The notes under the pieces were generated by a model, which searched no databases, was not told where the DNA came from, and was given only the letters and a program-made list of their open reading frames with translations. Made by a program: the position numbers and the translations under genes. From the NCBI GenBank assembly GCA_033032865.1, contig JAWHQI010000028.1, positions 7,955,001 to 8,019,000 of the forward strand: a stretch of 64,000 nucleotides of DNA, read 5' to 3'. The stretch comes from Dactylorhiza incarnata (taxonomy: Eukaryota > Streptophyta > Magnoliopsida > Asparagales > Orchidaceae). Shown one piece after another: positions 55,135-64,000 of this stretch (position 1 is the first letter of the stretch; the number at the start of each line of letters is the position of its first letter).

Positions 55135-56217
55135 TGTTGGGTTTTTCTAGAACCATACATCAAATGTAGGCGCAGCGGAAATAAAGAGAAACAACCCAAA
55201 AAGATTCGGATCGACCATGAATATTGAATCAAGAAGTTAATCAAAATGCTAGGTTTGAAATTACCTTGGCGGGATTGGATCAAATCCAACCTAGATGCTC
55301 CAAGAAGAAGATTGCCTTCGTCGGCTTTGCAAGAGTTCTCACGTAGAATGATGTCTATGTCTCTACAGCAGTCCACACGAACAAGGGAGAAGAACGACTG
55401 CACCTTGTACTTCCACGAACTGCTAGGTTCGCTCCAGGAAGAACACACACGACGACGATCGCCGGAGAGGAGGTCGGCGGAGGCGATTCAGATGGCGGAA
55501 CTCTTCCGTCGGCTAGGGCGAGAGGCGGGACACTTTCCGTCGGCTCAACTTGTCGCAAGTTAATGAGAACCCTAAACGAAGTCCTATTTATACCCAAAGG
55601 ATAAACAGCTTCTAGAAGAATCGCTATCCGCAGACCACACAGCAGAATAAGGGCTTCTGTTACAATTCATCGGGATTTCACGAATCAGCATTCGTCGAGT
55701 TTACACGGGACAATCCGACGAATTCCGACGAATCCAATCAGACGGCAATAATTTGCTCTCTGTGACAATTCGTCGAGATTCCACGGAACAATCCGACGAA
55801 TCCCGACGAATCCGACGAATCATGTCAGACGGCAACATTTGCCGAGTTAAGGATCTCTGTAACAATTCGTCGAGATTCCACGGAACAATCCGACGAATCC
55901 CGACGAATCCCGACAAATCATGTCAGACGGCAACATTTGCCGAGTTAAGGATCTCTGTAACAATTCGTCGAGATTCCACGGAACAATCCGACGAATTCCG
56001 ACGAATCCGACGTATTCTATCCGTGTAAACCCGACGAATTCAGACAGCAACATTTGCTGGACTTCCCCCATTCTATATGGTGATTGGTAACCTTTACCAA
56101 CATAGTCAATCTTCCAACTTCTCCACATGCTCTTATATGCGACCCTGCAGGCTCATATCGCGTTGGCAGTGACATTACATGTTTGACCACTTCTAGATCA
56201 CAATGGTAACTCCAACA
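55135..56217 (-). repeat. Element G, 5' LTR
   Basis: 1083 bp partner of 48060-49133, differing by scattered substitutions and small indels inside the word array. TATA box at 55583-55595. Confidence 0.92.
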
Positions 56218-56222
56218 CTTTA

Positions 56223-58644
56223 TATCTTCTAACCAAACCCTTGTGTAAACTACGCAAGGCCTTGAATTGTTGAGGTAGAAGTTCTACCATGATGTTGTCG
56301 CCAACTGAATACTCCACCATCCGTCGCTTTGAATCAGCCCACTTCTTCATCCGTTTGCACGCTTTCTCCAAACATGCCCTAGCTATGTACGCTTGTTCCT
56401 CCCATGACTTAGCCATTTTCCATGTTACCGGGCTTCTTCCTTCATTGGCTGTGGTCTCCAAAGTGTGCGGAGTAAGTGACTGTCTTCCCATTGCAAGCTC
56501 AAATGGACTTCTTCCAGTTGCCTTACTCCGTTGGAGATTGTAGGAGAATTGTGCCACATCGATCAACTTGGCCCAGTCTTGTTGATTAGCACATACAAAG
56601 TGCCGCAAATATCATTCGAGTAGAGCATTCACCCTCTCAGTTTAGCCATCAGTTTGAGGGTGGAAGCTAGTGGAGAAGTTCAGTTCAGATCCCAACAACT
56701 TGAACAACTCCTTCCATAATTTTCCTTTGAATTTGGGGTCTCGGTCGCTGATAATCGTCTTCAGTAACCCCAAATACTTCACCACATTCTTGAAGAAAAG
56801 ACACGCTGTCTCTTCCGCGGTAGTGCCTCTTATGCTAGGGATAAATGTTTCATACTTGGAGAATTAATCTACTACCACTAAGATTGAGCCACACATTCAG
56901 ATTTTGGCAAAGCATTGATGAAGTCAAGTGTCACTGAATCCTAAGGATGCTCTGCAATGAGTAAAGGCTCCAATAATCCCGCGGGTTGCTTGTTGTCCAC
57001 CTTGTCTTGTTGGCAAACAAGACATGTCTTCACGTATAGCTCCACTTCATCCCTCATCCGTTGCCAGAAATATGACTCCTCTATCAAAGCCAAAGTGCAT
57101 TTCTATCCTGGATGTCCAGACCACTTGGTGTCATGGCACTCCTTGATGAGATCCCTCCGCAGGTTTTCCCACTTTGGGATGTACAATCGCCTCCCATTGG
57201 TGTAGAGTAGCTTATCCTCTACCCAAAATCTTCTAGCTTGGCCGTCCTTGGCCAAACCCATGAGTTGCACGGCAAGAGGATCCTCCTTCAACCCTTGCCT
57301 AATTTTGCCCAACAATTCCACATTAGCTGTGGACATTGCGGCTAGCTCAGCTTTGCGGCTTAGTGCATCAGCCACAATGTTGGTCTTCCCCGCCTTATGC
57401 TCTAACACAAAGTCAAACTCTGACAAGAAATCTTGCCATCTTGCTTGCTTAGCGGTCAATTTCTTTTGCGTCTGGAAGTAAGTAATTGCCACATTATCCA
57501 TCTTGATCGTGAACAGCCCCCCAAGTAGATAATGTCTCCATACTTGCGAGCAATGGATGATGGCCGTCATCTCTTTCTCTTGAACGGTGTATCTCTGTTC
57601 CGCCTCGTTGAGTTTCTGATTTTCAAAAGCTAAGGGGTTACCATCTTGCATTAGCACTCCTCCAATCGCAAAGTCTGATGCATCCGTATGCAGCTCGAAC
57701 CTCTTACTATAGTATGGCAAAGCAAGCACCGATTCTGTACAAATCGCTGCCTTCAAGTCTTTGAAAGCGCTTTGGCATTCCTCCATCCAAATCCAAATCT
57801 TGCTCTTCTTCAACAGGTTCGTCAACGGCACTGCCCTCCACGAGTAATCCTTGATGAACCTGCAATAGTAGTTCACCAGGACCAAAAATGATCGTAAGTC
57901 CGGTAGCTTCGTTGGAGGTTCCTATTCATCAATTGCCTTGATCTTTGCCATGTCCATCCATAGTTGGCCATGTCCAATGACATGTCCCAGAAATTGTATC
58001 TCCTCTTGTCCAAATGAGCATTTAGACCTCTTCACATATAGCTAATTCTCCCGTAATGCTTGGAACACCAAGCCAAGGTGCTTGGCATGTTCCTCTATGG
58101 TGTCGTTGTACACCACAATGTCATCCAAGTACACCACCACAAATTTATCCAAGTATGGGTGGAATATTTGGTTCATCAAAGTGCAGAAAGTTGTCGGTGC
58201 ATTGGTTAAACCGAAAGGCATTACCAACCATTCGAATGATCCGTACCTTGTGATGCAAGTGGTCTTAGTCTCATCCCCCTCTACAATCCGCACTTGATGA
58301 TATCCCTTTTTCAAATCCAACTTGGAGTAGATCCTCGCCTTCCCAAGCATGTCAAAGAGATCCACAATGAGAGGGATAGGATACTTGTTCTTGATTGTCG
58401 CCTTGTTTAGTTCTCGGTAGTCCATGCAAAGCCGCAACGTTCCATCCTTCTTCTTTTGGAAGAGCACCGGGGCACCAAATGGCGCCTTTGATGGCCTAAT
58501 CATCCCTGACTCAAGTAGAACTTGAAGTTGCTTCCTCAACTCCTCCAATTCAGGGGAGCCATTCTATATGTTGCCTTGGCGGGTGGCTTTGTCCCTGGCT
58601 CCAGCTCGATCTTGTGGTCCACCTCCCTCCAAGGTGGTAGATTG
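56223..58644 (-). pseudogene. Chromovirus G1 pol: RT, RNase H, integrase
   Basis: RT (58042-58642): [46 protein letters not shown], active site [10 protein letters not shown]. RNase H (57103-57885): LHTDASDFAIGGVLMQDG and VADALSRK. Integrase: ECHDTKWSGHPG, core aspartates in VVVD*FSKY and TIISDRDPKFKGK, glutamate in TERVNALLE, then the C-terminal part 56198-56608 (WAKLIDVAQFSYN, YSVGDNIMVELLP). It is broken by several stops and frameshifts. The upstream end is cut by element I, and the gag and protease lie outside the window or are lost. Confidence 0.88.
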
Positions 58645-59877
58645 TGATAGTTTTTTTAGGATGTAGTCTTAGTCACCTAGAGGGGAGGGGTGAATAGGTT
58701 TCTTTTTCTTTTGGCTATAAATTAGCTATTTTCTGATTTTAAGTTAGTTATGTATCAAGCATCCATAAACCACACCAAGATTTATAGAGGTTCCTCAAGA
58801 CAGGGTGTCTTGAGTAGTCCTCTTTCCCCCTTCACCTTTCTAACACAAAGTTAGAAAAGGCCAACACCTCCAAACTCAGATCCAAGAGCTTACAACACAG
58901 ATCCCTCAGGATCTCTCAGGTTTTCTCAAACCTTACCTCAGGCTTAATAGCCCTACCACAGGCTCAACAGCCCTACCTCAGATCATCCAATGATCCTACA
59001 CTCAAGCTGAACCCATAGCTCTACTTCTCAGGCTAGACAGCCCTACACTCAGGAAATTATGCCCTACAACTCAGAATTGTAAAGTTCCTACAACAATAAC
59101 AATGTATGAATATCAAAAGTAGATGGAATACACCTAATCTTCTGTTGTCGAACAGCTGTAGAAGCAGTCTTGAATCAGGGATGAGTCCAGTGGCCTCAAC
59201 TTTGATTCTCTTGATCCTTGACTTCAGAGAAAGAGTGAGGATCAACTTGCCCTATCTTGACTTGATCAAGATGAGCAATCTTTTCTCTCCTTGCAGCTTC
59301 AGATAACAGGAATGAAGGTTTTCTTGGCTGCCGGTAATGGAACAGTAATGTTCTTTTTTTTGAGTGATCGAGAGACTTTACAAAGCCCTAATTGTTTCTT
59401 TTATAATGATCTCGACTTTCAATGGATATCATATGTCCTCCTGACACAGCATGGGAGTGATTGGAACATCCTTTTCACTTTACAGCTCTTTGTGCCGAAA
59501 GTAAAGCCCGTCTGCATATTTGAATCTGTCTCAGTGGATGGGCTGAGACAGCTTCCTGTCTCAGCGGATGCATGTGTTCCGTCTCAGCGGATCAACTTAG
59601 ATAGGAAGTTATCTCAATGGATTTTGTCTATCTGCAGCTTAGCTAGCCCAGTCTTCTTCTCAGCGGCTCTTGGTCTTATCTCAGCGGTTCAGCTGAGACT
59701 AAGAGCTCTTCTCAGCGGTTTTGGCAGCAAACCAACTGAACTTTCTTCATACCCTTGTATGAACTAACCCTGCATAACTATGAGAGGAAATGGGGTTTAT
59801 AAAATACAACTTTGTACTTAGCATTGAGTGTGAAGCCTCTTCAAATCAAGGGAATATTGAAGGTCAAATTCCCAACA
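58645..59877 (-). repeat. Element I, 3' LTR (SIRE/Maximus-like)
   Basis: Minus strand TGTTGGGAATTTGACC (59877) to AACTATCA (58645). The preceding five bases gattg (58640-58644) are the candidate target copy. TATA box near 59395-59406 (minus cattataaaag). Same family as LTR H. Element I continues to the right and is incomplete. Confidence 0.85.
59526..59716 (-). promoter_or_regulatory. GTCTCAGC/GCTGAGAC word array in element I LTR
   Basis: Repeated gtctcagcgg and gctgagac units upstream of the minus-strand TATA box, as in LTR H. Confidence 0.75.
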
Positions 59878-61258
59878 ATCTCCCCCTATTTGAAGAAGGC
59901 AGAACACCCTCAATGCTAAGGTACATAATCCATAAATTCTTAACATGTAGCTTCAGTACTAAGAGATTATCGTATCATACTCATTGCATTAGAAATATTA
60001 TAGCAGATAATGAATGTGAAAGACATATAACCACAGAGTTTAACAATCCAACAATGTGATTAGATAAATATGACAATGCAGCACAGACAAATTTAACCAA
60101 CAATACAGGGTAATATTAAGCTAAGGCTTAGATTAGCTTTGAATATAAAGTGACTAATTTAACCATTCATTCATTTGAAATTCATAAAAGATAATGAATC
60201 ATAGTTCAATTCTAAAACATTTCAGATAAATTATAGTTCAATTTACATCCAGACATTTATATATTTATTTTGAGTTTTCTTTTCTTAGAAGCAGAAGATC
60301 TCTCAGGAGTGTCATCAACAACTTCTTTTCCTTTGTCTGAGGTCAATTGATCTGCTGCAACATCCATGTTCTCAGCAACCATTTCTTCTTGAGCTGGGAG
60401 CTCCTTATCTTCAGCAGCTACAATCCTATTTTCAGGAAGATTAGTAGCTGAGTCTTTTTCAGCATTTACAACCTCAATCTCAGCTATTCTCTTTTTGTTC
60501 TCTTGCCTTTGGAAATACAGATATGGCTTTGGGATATATCTAGAAGGCATTTTTCTTGGGTTGCCTTTTCTTACTATGTTAGATTTGAAAACCCTGTCTC
60601 TCTTTATGTTTCTTTCTAAATGCTTTATCCACTCTTCAGATGGAAAGAGCTTATCAATGTCTTTTCCAATTTGACCATGGCTTAGTCAGGCATTTAAAAT
60701 AATTTCTTTGGAGTCATCAATCCAATATTCATAATCTGGATCTCTGTGCTGAACCTCCCTTTGCTTGGGCATGAATTCTTCTGCCAGCAATGTCTTTTAT
60801 CATTCTCTTTTCTTCTTCAGATTTTCATTTTGGGCTATTGCTTCTTGACTTGGGAAGTCCTAATCTTCTGCCCTATTTATATTTAAGAGAGGAAGATTCA
60901 GAGCAAGCCTAGTACCTTGCAGTATATTGAGAGTTATGTCAGCATTTAAGATAGAATTTGTATCCTCCCCCTTTCTGGCTTCTTCAAATACTTGTTGATG
61001 TAGATCTTGTTTAGTTGTATAGATTGAGCCAGACAGGGTTTGGAAAACATTCTCAACATCGGCTTACAACACCTCTTGCAGTTTAACTACCTCAGAATTT
61101 AATTGGGAAGCAGTGACTGAGTCAGCAATAGAGTGGAAAACATTAGCTATGTCTGCTTTCAGCTCTTCCTTGTTCCTGTCAGCTTCTTGATCCAACTGCA
61201 TGGCAGTGGAGTAGACATAATCTTGGAGATGATTGGTTGATTGTGCAATCACCTCATC
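59878..61258 (-). pseudogene. Element I polypurine tract and 3' ORF (env position), C-terminal part
   Basis: aaatagggggagat (minus, 59878-59891) abuts the LTR. Coding remnants on the minus strand: 61064-61252 (coiled-coil-like, HLQDYVYSTAMQLDQEADRN), a degraded stretch around 60590-60780 (IDKLFPSEEWIKHLERNIK) with a stop, and 60257-60550 (acidic, ending in SKKRKLKINI). Order and the basic C-terminal tail resemble the 3' ORF of element D. No membrane segment was recognised. Confidence 0.6.
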
Positions 61259-62744
61259 TAAAAGTGGAGGTCAGATCTTAAATTACTCTAGAGGGGGGTG
61301 AATAGAGTATTAAAACTTTTTATTGAGTTTTATAGCGGAATTTAAAATACTGTTTAAGTATATGTGTAATCAGTGAGAGTTAAAGATAAAGACAGAAATA
61401 GTAAAATAAAAAACACACAGTACAAGCACAGAAGAATAAGCAAGCATAGAAGACACAAGGAGCTATAGTAGTTCCCCAATAAATCTGGGTACGTCTACTC
61501 TTCTACCACCCTTGGTAGGAATCCACTAGGAGGGTTGATCAGGTGCCCAGGCACCAAGGGGTTTTTGATAAGGTGTTCACACACCAATAAGCTTTTGATA
61601 AGGTGCTTAAAAACCACACAAGGATTTTTTGATAAGGTGTCTTGCCACCACTGGGTAAACTTTTGGAGTGAGAATTAGACCTGTACTAGTTGAGATAAAG
61701 ATGTTTAGAGTGTTCTTCTCTGTCAATGATCTGAGAGAAGACGAGATGGTGTTGAGGCTAAAAGCTCCCCCTGTCTGATGAGAGTTGATGACAGTTTGTA
61801 GACAGAGCTTTCTCTAACACAATTCTTTTGTAGCAGATTATCTGGAAGAAAAGAATCTTCAGATTGTTGTTGCTCTTTGAAAGACTTTAACTTACAGCAG
61901 TTATGAAAGGTTGAGTATTGTTCTCAGAATGATGAGGGTGTTGTCTTGAGTAAGAAGAAGACTGGAGAATATGAACTGTCCTTCTTCTTCTTTCTCTAAT
62001 ACTTCTCTTTGTTCTTCTTGTTCTTTGTTAGCAGAGAGACTATGAGAGGAGTGATTTTCTTTGTATCTCTATACTCTGTATATTGAGAAACAAATACGAC
62101 TCTGCTTCTTCTTTTATGACTTGTATATATTCAAAATTCAAATCATCTCCTTTTAAGGAATATATTATTCTGATTTAAATCCTTCTTGGAACTATGTAGC
62201 CACCCAAAACGATTTTGGCAGGTCCTTTCAATTCCTTTTGTCGAGAAAGATGCCTAGGCATTAAATGTCAACGACAATTCTTTTTCTTGGAACAGAAAGA
62301 ATATAAGGATATAATAAATGAGAAAGATATCCTTACATGGCTGACTGAACACGTCCAAGGAGAAATAAATATATCCGTTATTCTGTCGATCTGTGTTCAG
62401 AGAACTGTCATCCAACTGAAAATATTATTCTGAGCTTCAGACAGGAATTTGTCGAGCACTGGCTAGAATTCGTCGAGCGCTGCTAGCCATTCGTCGAGCG
62501 CTGCTCAGAAAATGTCGAGTGCTGGAACTGGCTATATTTCTTCAGTCTGCTGAAAACAATTTGTCGAACGAAGCTGGTCATTCGTCGAACGCCACTCGCC
62601 AATTGTTGAGCTTGAATTTTCCTAAGTTCTGACTAATCTAATCAGCCTAAAACTTGACCCTAAGACTATACAATGGGGTCAATACAGATCCTAATCAACA
62701 TATAGTGATCCTAGCCCAAATCAGTAATAGGGTTGTTCCAACAA
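61259..62744 (-). mobile_element. Solo LTR J (Maximus-like) inside element I
   Basis: It shares architecture with E's LTR: ctctagaggggggtgaatag at one end, ttccccaa...tctaccaccc...tggtagg and repeated ttttgataaggtg (61560-61650). On the minus strand it starts TGTTGGAACAACCC. Flanks tcatc (61254-61258) and ttatc (62745-62749) match at four of five bases. TATA-like motif on the minus strand near 62111-62130. No internal region. Confidence 0.65.
62440..62610 (-). promoter_or_regulatory. CGTCGAGCGCTGCT word array in LTR J
   Basis: About seven ttcgtcgagcgctgct-type words upstream of the TATA-like motif on the minus strand. Confidence 0.65.
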
Positions 62745-62921
62745 TTATCTTGCTGACATAATTTTTGGCATAGGACAAATTTTGTTCAGAGAGTCTGAGC
62801 TGTTTGTCCATGGATCTGAGAATTTTATTCTGAGAAATCACTATCTTTTCTGCTAAGTCAAACCATTTGGTTGTTGAAACCAATAAATGGTCTCTATGGA
62901 GTTTGGGACCCCAACAGGTTG
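62745..62921 (-). pseudogene. Element I 3' ORF, upstream fragment
   Basis: Minus-strand frame 62695-62883 reads STTKWFDLAEKIVISQNKIL and RLSEQNLSYAKNYVSKI before running into LTR J; it is the upstream neighbour of 61064-61252 once J is removed. Cut on the right by block K. Confidence 0.5.
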
Positions 62922-64000
62922 GGGGGCAGCTAGCACTTACTTATCCCTTGAGGGAAATAGACTGAAGCCTCAGAACTAGACACTGACCCTTAGACTCAGC
63001 AGGGAAGACCCACCACACACCCGGAAGATCTTTTGAGCACTTCCCCTCCAAATCCAAAGATGAGGCCCGGGCACCCTGGAGAGCTCTGAGAATGCTAACC
63101 AAAGATGACCTGAGGAGAGAGAAGCTAAAGAGAAGTCCTCTCCAAAGGTGCCCTTTGGGTCTTATTTATTGTTTTCCTGAATTGGTCTGCTGATAGCGGG
63201 ATTCCGCCTCTTGATTTTGCTATATGACCCCCAATTTGGTCTGCTAACAGCCAAACTCCGTTGTTCTGAGGGGCTATTGACAGACCACCAGGGGCAGAAG
63301 GGTAATTCCAACTCCTGGACCCCTGGAAGAGAGGTTTGCGAGAACTCCCCTCTTCTCAATCCTCGCAAACCCTTACGCGAGGATCCTACCCGCCTCTGCG
63401 AGATCAGGTTGGCTTTGCGAGCTTATTCTGGCTCGCCCTGCCGAGATCTCGGGTTTCGTTGAACTCAGGTACTGCTTGAATCTGGCTGGAAGGATTGAGT
63501 TCGTCGACCTGATAGGCAACTTCGTCGAATGGAAGATCTGTCGCTTATTCGTCGATCGCTGAGACAGTGAGATCGTCGACCGCTGAGAGATCCAGATCGT
63601 CGACCGCCAAGATGGCGAGATCGTCGACCGCTGAGATGGCGAGATCGTCGACCGATGAGACGGCGAGATCTCAACCAGAGTTCGCTGAACTCCGACCGTC
63701 CCCTAGAGAGGCAGTCTGCGAGAACTCTCCTCTTATATTCCTCGCGAGATTGTATTGTCTTGGCGAGCTCGCCCCGACCTGTCCTGTCGAGGTCTCGCTC
63801 AAAACTCTCCTGATCATTTAGGGCTCTTGTGAACAGCCAGGCGAACACCAGGTTGTACACAATCCCCGCTCTTTGTGAGGTTGTCTTATGCTCGCAAAGA
63901 ATCATCCAACCCTGAGTGTTCGCCGGCGACTGCTGTCCTATCAGGAATATTTCATGGGTCCCACCCATGGGCTATAAATATCACCCAAGCCCCCGGTGAC
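62922..64000. mobile_element. Block K: LTR-like sequence running off the window
   Basis: A non-coding block starting near tggggggcagctagc. It contains a GTCGAC-centred word array (63490-63670, gatcgtcgaccgctgagat type) and a direct repeat tgcgagaactc-ycctctt...ctcgc (63338-63370 and 63716-63748). TATA-like motifs occur on both strands (plus ctataaatat near 63972; minus caataaataag near 63160), so orientation is undecided. The 167-residue minus frame at 63465-63968 is mostly the word array read through. Confidence 0.45.

Larger units (their letters stand above)
48060..56217 (-). mobile_element. Element G: copia retrotransposon inside chromovirus G1
   Basis: LTRs 48060-49133 and 55135-56217, perfect target duplication CTTTA (48055-48059 and 56218-56222), primer site tggtatcaaagcc (minus, 55121-55133) and polypurine tract aagtgggagac (minus, from 49134). 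Order on the minus strand is leader, gag, integrase, RT, RNase H. The frame is broken mainly by four stop codons. It lacks an env-position ORF and any internal word block. Confidence 0.93.

Noticed and set aside
63465..63968. 167-residue minus-strand ORF with SGRRS-type repeats
   Set aside because: Created by the GTCGAC-centred DNA array of block K; no recognisable domain.

Overview
This 64 kb window reads as intergenic heterochromatin of a large flowering-plant genome. Essentially all recognisable sequence is LTR retrotransposons: Athila-like Ty3/gypsy, a chromovirus, SIRE/Maximus-like Ty1/copia and a second copia lineage. The lineages do not fix the species. I found no host gene, tRNA, rRNA or CRISPR array.

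Layout. (1) 1-9122: a copia LTR (H, minus) split by a complete Athila-like element A (463-8600, TSD ACAGT). (2) 9123-10167: another LTR-like block (L), then about 0.75 kb of unassigned DNA. (3) 10929-46445: a five-level nest. A decayed SIRE-like element E (minus, TSD ATATA) carries in its 3' LTR a solo LTR F. F contains a pol-less SIRE-like element D (plus), D contains a nearly intact Athila-like gag-pol element B (minus), and B's integrase gene is split by C (plus, TSD CAGCA), a small non-autonomous relative of A whose two LTRs look identical. E's reverse transcriptase is also split by a solo LTR M (TSD GATTG). (4) 46451-47284: unassigned DNA. (5) 47285-58644: a chromovirus G1 (minus), split by a copia element G (minus, 48060-56217, TSD CTTTA). 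(6) 58645-64000: G1 is broken again by SIRE-like element I (minus), which holds a solo LTR J and a partial block K; I and K run off the window.

How the elements relate. A, B and C share a tRNA-Asp-type primer site and related U3 regions. B supplies protease, RT, RNase H and integrase but shows no CCHC knuckle. A and C lack pol but both encode the same ~410-residue acidic protein with two CCHC knuckles. D is the pol-less counterpart of E in the copia lineage.

Most notable signal. At least nine unrelated LTR families here each carry their own short CpG-rich inverted word, repeated many times just upstream of the LTR TATA box. In A, D and E the same family-specific word also forms an internal block just upstream of the 3'-proximal ORF (env position); B, C and G, which lack that ORF, lack the internal block. 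This suggests U3 promoter modules reused as internal promoters. All identities and LTR comparisons were made by eye.
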